A stretch of 17,765 nt of DNA from Mageeibacillus sp. UBA5747 (GCA_002419145.1 DIFN01000022.1:15654-33418); one strand, 5' to 3'. Counted from the stretch's first letter, positions 1 to 6,891 are shown. Notes: generated from the sequence alone by a model not told the origin. Numbers and translations: made by a program.

Positions 1-392
1 TTCCCAGGCAACGACCACAGCCGACACATTTTTCCAGATCGACGTGCATCTTGCGCGAAGCAGCATCGAAGTCCAGGACATCATTGGCGCATTCACGCTG
101 GCTGATCCGGTAACTGCGGCATCTGTCCTCATGAATTGGCGCCTGGCCGTTGTTGTGCTGGTGCATTCTGTAAGCCTGGAGCCGCAGCCCATGACGATGT
201 TCTTGAGCGTGCCGCCAAATCCGGTCATCTCATAGTCTTGGGAAGGGGGTCAGGCTGATGAAAACATCGGTGTCCATGATGGCCCGACCGATCAAGGCTT
301 TGTCAACATAATTGCCACCTGGCACCGGGATACAACGTGTTGCAGTCGGTCAAAAACGGTTTGCCACCGCTGCCGGCTGCCTGGATCAGCTT
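1..392 (-). pseudogene. Decayed DUF362-family 4Fe-4S protein (partial, runs off the left edge)
   Basis: No single frame is open, but three minus-strand frames together spell pieces of a DUF362 protein in the right order. First comes KLIQAAGSGGKPFLTDCNTLY (starting near 392). Then, in a second frame, PGGNYVDKALIGRAIMDTD followed by VFISLTPF. Then a third frame gives YEMTGFGGTLKNIVMGCGS. A last shift gives RMHQHNNGQAPIHEDRC and, at the window edge, the ferredoxin-like CVGCGRC. In intact family members these blocks lie in this order, ending in a 4Fe-4S region. Here the N-terminal part is missing, at least three frameshifts occur, and internal segments are lost (for example between NTLY and PGG). 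Losses of this size point to a decayed gene rather than isolated read errors. The remaining part lies left of the window. Family assignment is from remembered motif patterns. Confidence 0.75.
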
Positions 393-585
393 CTTTTGTT
401 TGGTGGTTATGCAGGTACTTATGAAAGTTCTCTGGCACAGCATCGATCGGCAGGTCATCGTGGACTGAACACGTCCCGCCATCTGAACGTTCCACAAAAG
501 GCAACAAGCCTTCCTTGTCATAATAGCGCAACGTCAAAGCGGCCACTTTGATCTGCCTTGCTGCTTCACCGACTGAATCAACCAT
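393..585 (-). pseudogene. Remnant of a MerR-family transcriptional regulator (N-terminal half)
   Basis: An ATG at 585 with a good GGAGG ribosome binding site upstream opens a frame of about 64 residues that looks like a MerR DNA-binding domain. VGEAARQIKVAALTLRYYDK followed by EGLLPFVERSDGG is the winged-helix part, and ENFHKYLHNHQT resembles the start of the MerR coiled-coil region. Between IDAV and PENFHKYL about eight residues expected in the family (the usual CL..TGM stretch) are missing, and SDGG is followed by an atypical TCSV. From about 392 the frame continues into out-of-frame DUF362 sequence and stops at 292, so the 97-residue open frame is an accidental fusion. The dimerisation and effector-binding part is gone. 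It probably once regulated the divergent gene at 699 through the operator at 629-646. It could still bind DNA weakly, but I expect it to be non-functional. Confidence 0.7.
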
Positions 586-624
586 GCAGGCTCCTCCAGA
601 TCATCTTGTTTCTTGCAAGTTGCT

Positions 625-655
625 TTGACTTGAAGTTTACTTAAAGCTAGATAAG
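625..655 (+). promoter_or_regulatory. MerR-type promoter/operator upstream of the DUF1801 gene
   Basis: TTGACT (625-630) and GATAAG (650-655) are separated by 19 bp, the lengthened spacer typical of MerR-activated promoters. Inside the spacer region is the imperfect dyad CTTGAAGTTTACTTAAAG (629-646), whose half sites CTT.AAGT and ACTT.AAG mirror each other as in MerR-family operators. It faces the plus-strand gene at 699 and lies between it and the broken merR reading the other way. Confidence 0.6.
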
Positions 656-698
656 GCTGTCAAAATAGCAAGCTGACACACACGCACAGGAGGAGAAA

Positions 699-1091
699 AT
701 GGCAGACCACCAACCCGGCTTTTCCACGATTGACGACTACATCGAGCTCTTTTCCGGAGACATCAAGGAACGTCTGGTCACCCTGCGCGCAGTCATCCAC
801 GCAGCAGCACCTGCTGCCAGCGAGAAAATCAGCTATCAGATGCCGACATTTTATCTTGAAGGAAATCTGGTTCATTTTGCCACCTTTGATCATCACATCG
901 GCTTCTATCCAGCACCAAGTGGAATCGCAGCATTCCGTTCTGAGCTGACCCCCTACAAGTGGGCCAAGGGATCCGTCCAGTTCCCCCATGAGCAACCCTT
1001 GCCGCTGGATCTTATCCGACGAATCGTCTTCTTCAGAGCGAGGGAAAACCAGACCCTGGCCGCAGAAAAAAAAGCCCGTCGCCGGAACTAG
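699..1091 (+). CDS. DUF1801 (YdhG/YjbR/CyaY-like fold) protein
   Basis: 130 residues, close to the usual length of small stand-alone DUF1801 proteins. Diagnostic stretches are IDDYIELFSGDIKERLVTLR at the N-terminus, the core EKISYQMPTFYLEGNLVHFA, then HHIGFYPAPSGIAAF, and KGSVQFPHEQPLPLDLIRRI near the end, followed by a basic tail (KKARRRN). The fold is related to frataxin/CyaY-like proteins, but no reaction is established for the family. It is soluble and cytosolic, with no signal peptide or membrane segment. The ATG at 699 has AGGAGGAG (688-695) just upstream, which fixes the start. It is a single-gene unit preceded by a MerR-type promoter. In other Bacillota, DUF1801 genes are often found beside MerR regulators; here the divergent MerR is broken, so current regulation is unclear. 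Function unknown. Confidence 0.85.
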   Translation: MADHQPGFSTIDDYIELFSGDIKERLVTLRAVIHAAAPAASEKISYQMPTFYLEGNLVHFATFDHHIGFYPAPSGIAAFRSELTPYKWAKGSVQFPHEQPLPLDLIRRIVFFRARENQTLAAEKKARRRN

Positions 1092-1371
1092 GCAGCAGGT
1101 ACTTGAAAGCACGCTAGACTATGTCCATCATAGCTATAGTCATTTTGCACATAGTAATCAGACAGGAGAACCAATCATATCCGAAAAGTCATCTTGGTTT
1201 TGTAATAGGTAGTTATGAAAAAAAGTCTTCAAGCAAAACGATTGATGGCTGCGAAGACGAAATGAAGCGCAGAATCTGAAATGCGCGACTGCATGGCAGG
1301 CCTTAAGCGTTACTTTTCCAGTGTTGAAGTCGTCCGCGTCAATCGCCAGGCCGCTCTCTACATCTGTACAC
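1092..1371. other. Intergenic stretch without a convincing gene
   Basis: Between the DUF1801 stop and the convergent stop of the DUF4130 gene I see no supported gene. It holds an inverted repeat GACTAT (1118-1123) / ATAGTC (1136-1141), a copy of the 13-mer GTCATTTTGCACA (1139-1151), and a short frame broken by one stop. That frame starts with ATG at 1215 (MKKSLQAKRLMAAKTK, stop) and continues as MRDCMAGLKRYFSS followed by VEVVRVNRQAALYICTPSE (1281-1379). The second part has a protein-like residue composition and may be the tail of a decayed gene, but I do not recognise it and it lacks a ribosome binding site. No clear terminator follows the DUF1801 gene. Confidence 0.4.
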
Positions 1372-2112
1372 CTAGCGAGTGAACTCTGTCAGATGTTTCC
1401 AGTAGCGCATCGGCATCAGGTTCTTTTGCAGGTGGGAATTGGTCCGCTCGGCAATGGCTATGTGCTGATGATAGGTGCGCCAGATGTCCTCAAAGATATC
1501 ATCGCAATCCGTCCAGGCAGCGAGGGCAGCCGGCACTGTATCGGTCAAGATCCACTCCTGCCCGTTATACAGGGCTGCGATTCCGCGCCGGATATCATGG
1601 ATGATCCATGGCTGGTCCGCCAGACGGTCCGCGAAATGCGGTGCCAGTAACAGTGTGATGTTGTTGTCAGGCTCATATTTGGCATAAAAAATCCCAGTCG
1701 AAGAGCGGATGAACCGGATCAGGCCAGTCATACGCTGGGCTTCCCGGGAGACGCGTTGACTTAGCTCTTGGATGGTCCGGATGATATCTTCCTGCAAATG
1801 ATCATCCACAGCTGGCCCATATTTGAATCCCAGACGCACATAGCGGTCGATCCAGTAACCTCGTTCCGGAATCTCAGTCAGGAACACATGCAGGATGTGT
1901 TCGAACGCCTGCTCTGAAATCCGGTTCCGGATCGAACGGGCGACCTTTTCCGCAGCGGCCAGATCCGTCTCGATCGTCACGTACTGGTCCAGCCAATTGA
2001 TCTCCAAGCCCTGGCGCGCCAGAATCCGGTCTGGTTTTTCTTTGCGTGCGGCGCTCTGATGCAGGGCGGTCAGCAAACCTTCAAAACTGCCATCGAAGTC
2101 ATAGATCAACAT
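1372..2112 (-). CDS. Putative DNA metabolism protein, TIGR03915/DUF4130 type (partner of the radical SAM protein)
   Basis: 246 residues, soluble. It matches the family found next to, or fused with, uracil-DNA-glycosylase-like and radical SAM DNA-repair proteins. Characteristic stretches are the N-terminal MLIYDFDGSFEGLLTAL (1-17), QRMTGLIRF (126-134), LLAPHFADRLADQPWIIHDI (155-174), YNGQEW (182-187) and the C-terminal signature LMPMRYWKHLTEF (232-244). Its ATG shares one base with the TAA of the upstream gene (TAATG at 2112), so the two are translationally coupled and very likely work together. Its biochemical activity is not established; a role in DNA modification or repair is inferred from gene neighbourhoods in the family and supported here by the SOS-type operator in front of the operon. 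The gene ends convergently with the 699-1091 gene. Confidence 0.85.
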   Translation of the reverse strand: MLIYDFDGSFEGLLTALHQSAARKEKPDRILARQGLEINWLDQYVTIETDLAAAEKVARSIRNRISEQAFEHILHVFLTEIPERGYWIDRYVRLGFKYGPAVDDHLQEDIIRTIQELSQRVSREAQRMTGLIRFIRSSTGIFYAKYEPDNNITLLLAPHFADRLADQPWIIHDIRRGIAALYNGQEWILTDTVPAALAAWTDCDDIFEDIWRTYHQHIAIAERTNSHLQKNLMPMRYWKHLTEFTR

Positions 2113-3419
2113 TAGAACTCACCCGAATCGACGGCATAAGATTTTACCAGAGGCAATACAGGCAGACTCAGATCAAACAGGGATATCTGATCCAGACCAG
2201 AATTCTTGCCAGATGAGCCATCAGCCACCAGAAGCGCCCGGATCCGTTGTTCGTCCTGGCGTGCTTCGCCGTAGAATTTGCCCTGGCACGTGATGAAATG
2301 GCGGGCTCGTTTCACGACAGTGCCCATTTTTTTTAGGAGGTCAAAGTCCACTGGCCCGGCACGTCTGGCAGCTACGATCCGCTGAGCTGAGCGCAGGCCA
2401 ATCCCGGGCACTCGCAGCAACATCTCATAGGGGGCGCGATTGACCTCCAGCGGGAACAAGTCAAGATGGCGCAACGCCCAGTCCGATTTCGGATCCACGT
2501 CGAGGCACAGGTCAGGATGGTGATCATCGAGGATCTCCCGGGCGGAAAATCCGTAGAAGCGCAGAAGCCAGTCTGCCTGGTAAAGTCGGTGTTCACGCGC
2601 GAGCGGCGGAGATGTGAAAAGGGACGGCAGATTGGGATGGCTGACGGTCGGTATGTAGCTCGAATAATAGACGCGTTTGAGCTGGAAGGACTGGTAGAGC
2701 TTCTCCGACAGCTGGAGAATCTGGTGATCCCGTTCCGGAGTCGCGCCGACGATCAGCTGGGTTGTCTGGCCGGCTGGAACAAAATCCGCTGCATGACGCA
2801 CGGCCAGGCGAGTCTCGCGGGACTCGTGGATCTGTTCATGAATCTGGCCCATCGGTCCCAGGATCGCCTCGCTGCTTTTTTGCGGAGCCAGTGCGTGTAA
2901 GGATTGGGGGGACGGTAATTCAATGTTGACACTGAGTCGGTCCGCCAGATAACCCAGCCGGGTCGTCAAGGCAGGTGAGATGCCGGGGATCACCTTGACA
3001 TGGATGTAGCCATTGAAACGATAGTCCCGGCGCAGGATCTCCAAAGCCCGGATCATCTGTTCAGTTGTCTCGTCCGGCGAACGAAAGACTGCCGAACTTA
3101 AAAACAAGCCCTCGATGTAATTGCGCCGGTAGAAATTGATCGTGATCTCGGCGACCTCCTCTGGGGTGAGCATAGCTCGCTCGACATCGCTGGTGGCCCG
3201 ATTGATGCAATAAGCACAATCGTAGGCGCAGATATTGGTCATCAAGATCTTGAGCAGGGAGATGCAACGACCGTCAGCAGACCAGCTGTGACAAATGCCT
3301 GCTGCCGCTGCATTGCCGACACCTCCGGCCTTATTGGGCCGGGTGCTGCCGCTTGACGAGCAGGATACATCGTATTTGGCGGCATCGGCCAGGATGCGTA
3401 CTTTATTGAGAAGATCCAC
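2112..3419 (-). CDS. Putative DNA modification/repair radical SAM protein (TIGR03916 type)
   Basis: About 435 residues. The radical SAM cluster motif CAYDCAYC (Cys 64, 68 and 71 from the chosen start) binds the 4Fe-4S cluster that cleaves S-adenosylmethionine. It is preceded by the family hallmark AKYDVSCSSSGSTR near the N-terminus. A TIM-barrel body follows, with IHVKVIPGIS and SVNIELPSP. Near residues 327-353 lies a helix-hairpin-helix DNA-binding motif (NRAPYEMLLRVPGIG then LRSAQRIVAARR). I prefer the GTG at 3419, because AGGGGGT sits at ideal distance from it and homologues begin with an MDLL-like start. The frame extends to another GTG at 3428, which would lie on top of the ribosome binding site. 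The gene is first in a two-gene operon with the DUF4130 gene and has its own promoter overlapped by a LexA-type box. The substrate is unknown; action on DNA bases is inferred. Confidence 0.9.
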   Translation of the reverse strand: MDLLNKVRILADAAKYDVSCSSSGSTRPNKAGGVGNAAAAGICHSWSADGRCISLLKILMTNICAYDCAYCINRATSDVERAMLTPEEVAEITINFYRRNYIEGLFLSSAVFRSPDETTEQMIRALEILRRDYRFNGYIHVKVIPGISPALTTRLGYLADRLSVNIELPSPQSLHALAPQKSSEAILGPMGQIHEQIHESRETRLAVRHAADFVPAGQTTQLIVGATPERDHQILQLSEKLYQSFQLKRVYYSSYIPTVSHPNLPSLFTSPPLAREHRLYQADWLLRFYGFSAREILDDHHPDLCLDVDPKSDWALRHLDLFPLEVNRAPYEMLLRVPGIGLRSAQRIVAARRAGPVDFDLLKKMGTVVKRARHFITCQGKFYGEARQDEQRIRALLVADGSSGKNSGLDQISLFDLSLPVLPLVKSYAVDSGEF

Positions 3420-3456
3420 CTGTGTCACCCCCTATCGTTTTGAATGGGTGACAATC

Positions 3457-3485
3457 ATCATAGCATAGATCGGCTTAAAAGTGAA
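3457..3485 (-). promoter_or_regulatory. Sigma-A-type promoter of the radical SAM/DUF4130 operon
   Basis: On the minus strand TTCACT (-35, 3480-3485) and TATGAT (-10, 3457-3462) are separated by exactly 17 bp. Transcription would start near 3450, giving a leader of about 30 bases before the GTG. The -35 box overlaps the LexA-type palindrome. Confidence 0.6.
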
Positions 3486-3494
3486 CATATGTTC
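3483..3494. promoter_or_regulatory. LexA (SOS) box
   Basis: GAACATATGTTC is a perfect 12-bp palindrome and fits the Gram-positive LexA/DinR core GAAC-N4-GTTC, including the favoured ATAT centre. It overlaps the -35 element of the only promoter visible for the radical SAM/DUF4130 operon, where a bound LexA would block RNA polymerase. The outer bases (T/A rather than C/G) deviate slightly from the longer Bacillus consensus. Confidence 0.7.
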
Positions 3495-3516
3495 TATCTG
3501 GATCTCGATGCTGTTT

Positions 3517-4959
3517 TCACGAACCCTGTTCATGTGCCAAATCAGAGATGGATCGGGAGGCACGTTCCACGAACTGTTGGCTGGTGATGGTTTGCGCTGC
3601 TAGCTGTTCAAATAATGGCCCCCAAAAGTCAGCTCCCAAATTCAGCGGCAACTGATCTGGGCTCATATCGTAGATATGCCCGGCTTGATTCCAGCGAAAG
3701 AGGTCTTTTTGCAGGGAATTACCCAGTGTTTGCATCTGATTATGCATGGCAGGCAGTACATTCGCTTTGTTGGACAGAACCGCCTGATAGGAATCCTGAT
3801 TTGCCAAGTTCTGCAGGAATTTCTGGGCCAAGTCGCTGTTCGGGCTTGAGCGTGAAAGCACCAGCCAGCCTGTTGGTTCGGCAAAAATCCCGTTAGTATC
3901 CGGTGTATAGGCCCCAAAAGGGATGAAACCACGCTCAAAGGTGACTCCAGCTGCCTGTAAAGATGGATCCAGGTCACTGGAACCAAGCGTAAAAACTGTG
4001 CGACCTTCACTGAAGGCGCGATATTGGTCTTGAAGGGTCCCCTGCAGTAAAATTTCTGGCTCAGAATGGCGAAACAAAAGATCTAGATAGTCAGCAAACT
4101 GCTGAAAACGCACCTTTTCAACTTCACCTTTCTGTAATTGATTCACCAACAAAGAATTTTTATATGTCATGCCACTGCTAAGGTAGATGTTCAATAAAAT
4201 CCTGCTGTTACTCCAGATCTGTTGTCTTCCGTCATTCAATGCCAGTGCCAGCGGAGCATTGATCCCCAGCAACTTCTTCTTTTTCTCCAGTGTCTGCAGG
4301 GCTATTCCCCACGCAGAACGGTTCGTCAGGGTCGCCGGGTCGATCCCGGCCTGGTCGAGCAGTGACTTGTTGTAAATCAGACCAGAGCCAGCCAAATCAA
4401 TTGGAAAGCCAACAACTTGCTGGCCTGACACCAGTGCGAACGGTGTTTTCCCAACCCAAGGTTCTTCCGATAGATCTTCAAGCTGTTGAGACCACAAAGA
4501 GGCCTCTTCTGGTCCATTAATCAGGAACAGATCCGGAAACTCGTTTGATGATTCGAGATTCTTCATGGTTGCATAATAATCTTCATAACCTGAGATCAAA
4601 AGAACTTCAACGTCGACGCTCTTCTCAGTTTCAAATTTATCGGCCAAGGCCTCGAAAGCTGGGGACCATTCGATGCGGTTCAAAGCGATTACCAGTGGGG
4701 GTATTTCTGTCTCAGGAAGAATACCTGGCACAACATCGCTTGGTTCAGGCAATGGTATTGATTCGCTGATCATGCCTGGCTCAGTCAGATGCTGGGAGAT
4801 TAAAGCGATGGTAATGAAAATGGCAACCAGCAACAAGCCAAGCGCCAGCAAAATCAGAAGGCTAAGCTGGACACGATTGGTCTTTTGAGACTTGGCAACA
4901 CCTGTTTGGGTCCTGCGCTCCCTGACCACCCACAAATCATCTTCACGAAATCGTTTCAT
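3517..4959 (-). CDS. Membrane-anchored extracellular solute-binding protein (family 1-like)
   Basis: 480 residues. A basic cytoplasmic tail of about 30 residues is followed by one strongly hydrophobic segment (about 30-55, QLSLLILLALGLLLVAIFI) and a short Pro/Glu-rich linker. The rest resembles carbohydrate ABC binding proteins: LVIALNRIEWSPAFEALADK, DLFLINGPEEASLW, VGFPIDLAGSGLIYNKSLLD, GIFAEPTGWLVLS. There is no lipobox cysteine after the hydrophobic segment and no obvious cleavage site, so it is probably a type II membrane protein with the binding domain outside. The permease genes lie just upstream on the same strand, but a strong hairpin terminator (5010-5042) stands between, and I see no clear promoter in the 50-base gap. 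Spacing of purine-rich AAGGAAAG from the ATG is long, so the start is less sure. It may be a second binding protein of this transporter or a membrane-bound sugar sensor. Confidence 0.75.
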   Translation of the reverse strand: MKRFREDDLWVVRERRTQTGVAKSQKTNRVQLSLLILLALGLLLVAIFITIALISQHLTEPGMISESIPLPEPSDVVPGILPETEIPPLVIALNRIEWSPAFEALADKFETEKSVDVEVLLISGYEDYYATMKNLESSNEFPDLFLINGPEEASLWSQQLEDLSEEPWVGKTPFALVSGQQVVGFPIDLAGSGLIYNKSLLDQAGIDPATLTNRSAWGIALQTLEKKKKLLGINAPLALALNDGRQQIWSNSRILLNIYLSSGMTYKNSLLVNQLQKGEVEKVRFQQFADYLDLLFRHSEPEILLQGTLQDQYRAFSEGRTVFTLGSSDLDPSLQAAGVTFERGFIPFGAYTPDTNGIFAEPTGWLVLSRSSPNSDLAQKFLQNLANQDSYQAVLSNKANVLPAMHNQMQTLGNSLQKDLFRWNQAGHIYDMSPDQLPLNLGADFWGPLFEQLAAQTITSQQFVERASRSISDLAHEQGS

Positions 4960-5009
4960 GAATACAGTCGATCACTTTCCTTGAGGCATTCTTGAAGCAT
5001 CATAACAGA

Positions 5010-5042
5010 AAATCCCAACCGATGCAGAATCGGTTGGGATTT
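5010..5042 (-). terminator. Rho-independent terminator after the permease genes
   Basis: A perfect 14-bp stem (5010-5023 with 5029-5042, arms AAATCCCAACCGAT / ATCGGTTGGGATTT) closes a 5-base loop. In the minus direction it is followed by a T-rich run, about 30 bases beyond the stop of the permease gene at 5075. Confidence 0.85.
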
Positions 5043-5074
5043 CTCTCAGTAAATGCGCTAGTGAGATAGCTGAC

Positions 5075-5911
5075 TTATTTGATGGAGCCAGACATGACAC
5101 CTTGGATAATTTGCTTTTGAGCAATAAGGTAGACCACGATCATGGGCAAGATGGTCAAAAGCAACGCTGGGATCAATAACTCCCAGTTATCCATATAGGT
5201 ACCATTGAAAACTTTCATCTGGATTGGCATGGTCAGCAGATGAGGTTTCGTCAAAATCAGTGAGGGTAACAGGTAGTCGTTCCAGATCCACATGGAATTG
5301 AGGATCAGAAGCGTCACAGCTGTAGGTTTCAAGATCGGCAAAACAATCAGGAAGAACGTTTGCTTGCTGGTGCAGCCATCGATGAAAGAGGCCTCTTCAA
5401 GCTCATAAGGCACGGATTTTAAAAAGCCATGGAAAATGAAAACAGACATGGCCGAGCCGAAACCACCATAGAGCAAGATGAGCAACGGCATCGGAAATCT
5501 CTCGATCAACTGCAATTTTGCACCGTAGATGATCAGCATGGGAATCATCAGCGATTGAAATGGGATGATCATCGATGCAACCAGCACTGAAAAAAACGCA
5601 TTGTTAAAGACCGATTTGTTCCGAACCATGTGGTAGGCAGTCATGGCCGACGTGACGATGATCAAGGCAACACTGATCACTGTAATGACCACGCTGTTCC
5701 GAAGTGTCGTAACAAAATTCATTTTGACAATTGCTTCGGAAAATTGACGGAAGCTGATTGAGGTTGGGAGTGCAAAAGGATTTTCCAGAATTTCCCAGTT
5801 TCCCTTGAAAGAGTTAATAATCATCAGGAAAAACGGGAAGATGAACAAAACAAATGTCACAATCAGCAGAAGATAGACCAAGGTTGTATAGATGAACTTT
5901 GCTCTTTGCAT
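5075..5911 (-). CDS. Carbohydrate ABC transporter permease (MalG type)
   Basis: 278 residues, the normal size of the family, with about six membrane segments beginning with LVYLLLIVTFVLFIFPFFLM (11-30). The cytoplasmic EAA loop that docks onto the ATPase is YELEEASFIDGCTSKQ at about 169-184, followed by the usual LPILKPT. The N-terminal PFFLMIINSFK and the C-terminal QKQIIQGVMSGSIK are typical of CUT1-class sugar permeases. It forms the channel with the MalF-type protein encoded just upstream. Its ATG overlaps that gene's TAA by one base (TAATG at 5911), so the two are translationally coupled. The sugar cannot be read from the sequence; a nearby GH32 gene makes a fructose-containing oligosaccharide possible. 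Confidence 0.93.
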   Translation of the reverse strand: MQRAKFIYTTLVYLLLIVTFVLFIFPFFLMIINSFKGNWEILENPFALPTSISFRQFSEAIVKMNFVTTLRNSVVITVISVALIIVTSAMTAYHMVRNKSVFNNAFFSVLVASMIIPFQSLMIPMLIIYGAKLQLIERFPMPLLILLYGGFGSAMSVFIFHGFLKSVPYELEEASFIDGCTSKQTFFLIVLPILKPTAVTLLILNSMWIWNDYLLPSLILTKPHLLTMPIQMKVFNGTYMDNWELLIPALLLTILPMIVVYLIAQKQIIQGVMSGSIK

Positions 5912-6804
5912 TAGGCTTCCAACTCCCTCTTCTTACCCAAATAGACCTGCAGGCCTGAGACAATCGCAACAATGATAAATAAGAAGATTGCTTCAGCTTG
6001 TCCAATGCTGAATTTGTTTTGAGTGAAGGCTTTAGAAACAATGTGCATGGAAGCCATGACCGTGCTGCCTGCTGGACCACCAGCCGTTAAAGAGTAGTTG
6101 ATATCGTAAACCATGAAAGAACTTTTCAGAGTCATGAAGATCGTGACAACAAAAGCTGGGACCATCAGTGGAATGGTAATGTGCACGAGACGGCGCAAGC
6201 CAGTCGCACCATCGATCCGGGCGGCTTCGACGACATCGTTAGGGATGCCAATCAGTCCGGCGATGAAGATGATCATCATGTAGCCGCTCAGTTGCCAGAC
6301 CGTGACAATAACAATGGCCAGGAATGCCAGGTCACGGTCGCCGAGCCAGCCCAGTCGCAACAGTTCGATACCAAGTCTTTCGCCGATTGCAGGCAGTGAA
6401 GAAACGAAGATGAATCTCCAGATGTACCCCAGGACAAGACCACCGATTAGGTTAGGCGTAAACAGGGCGGTACGGAAAAAATTCTGGCCTTTGAGCCCAG
6501 AGGTGACAAGTGATGCTAATCCAAAGCCAACCAGGTTGACAAGAAAAATGCTGGCAATCACATATTTGAAGGTCAATAGCAACGCATCCCAGAATTTTTT
6601 GTCCGCTAGAGCTTTGGCATAATTATCAAAACCAACAAATTTCAATGGTTTGGTCAAAGCAATGACATTAGGCATGTCAACGAACGTTAAAACCAAACCA
6701 TAGATAAAGGGGGCCAAGACTGCCATGGTGAAAAATATGATTGTTGGCAACGTAAAGAAAAGTTGGTCACCGACAATTTGCCTTTTGCTGGGTCGTAAGC
6801 TCAT
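5911..6804 (-). CDS. Carbohydrate ABC transporter permease (MalF type)
   Basis: 297 residues with six predicted membrane segments; the first is FFTLPTIIFFTMAVLAPFIY (about 16-35). The EAA motif PNDVVEAARIDGATGLRRL lies at 188-206 and is followed by ITIPLMVPA. The periplasmic-side stretch FVGFDNYAKALADKKFWDAL before the second segment is standard for CUT1 permeases. It pairs with the MalG-type permease encoded right after it. The start is supported by AGAGGTGA upstream of the ATG. It follows the binding-protein gene after about 90 bases that contain a hairpin, so it probably receives reduced read-through from the same promoter. Loss of the genes would be expected to stop uptake of the cognate sugar. 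Confidence 0.93.
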   Translation of the reverse strand: MSLRPSKRQIVGDQLFFTLPTIIFFTMAVLAPFIYGLVLTFVDMPNVIALTKPLKFVGFDNYAKALADKKFWDALLLTFKYVIASIFLVNLVGFGLASLVTSGLKGQNFFRTALFTPNLIGGLVLGYIWRFIFVSSLPAIGERLGIELLRLGWLGDRDLAFLAIVIVTVWQLSGYMMIIFIAGLIGIPNDVVEAARIDGATGLRRLVHITIPLMVPAFVVTIFMTLKSSFMVYDINYSLTAGGPAGSTVMASMHIVSKAFTQNKFSIGQAEAIFLFIIVAIVSGLQVYLGKKRELEA

Positions 6805-6829
6805 AAATCACCTCTTAAGTTGGGCTAAA

Positions 6830-6857
6830 GGATGGCCAGACCCTAGTCCGGCCATCC
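6830..6857 (-). terminator. Intercistronic hairpin between binding protein and permease genes (leaky terminator or mRNA stabiliser)
   Basis: Arms GGATGGCC (6830-6837) and GGCCATCC (6850-6857) pair perfectly; after one mismatch a further GAC/GTC pair continues to a 4-base loop. In the minus direction only TTTA follows, too short for a strong terminator. Such hairpins after abundant binding-protein genes commonly lower permease expression relative to the binding protein. Confidence 0.6.
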
Positions 6858-6891
6858 CCTTTCTTACTTGGAGTTAAGAGCCCAGATATTT

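Noticed and set aside
292..585. Intact 97-residue MerR-like protein
   Set aside because: Only the first two thirds resemble MerR; the rest is out-of-frame DUF362 sequence, so I treat it as a remnant.
660..1112. 150-codon minus-strand frame opposite DUF1801
   Set aside because: Cys/Val/Leu-rich shadow of a conserved gene with good start signals; no family match.
3426..3428. GTG at 3428 as start of the radical SAM gene
   Set aside because: It would overlap the AGGGGGT ribosome binding site; the GTG at 3419 has proper spacing and matches the usual MDLL-like family start.
5010..5042. Hairpin considered as a mobile-element end or repeat
   Set aside because: It is a single copy in the window, directly behind a stop codon and followed by T residues, so a terminator explains it.
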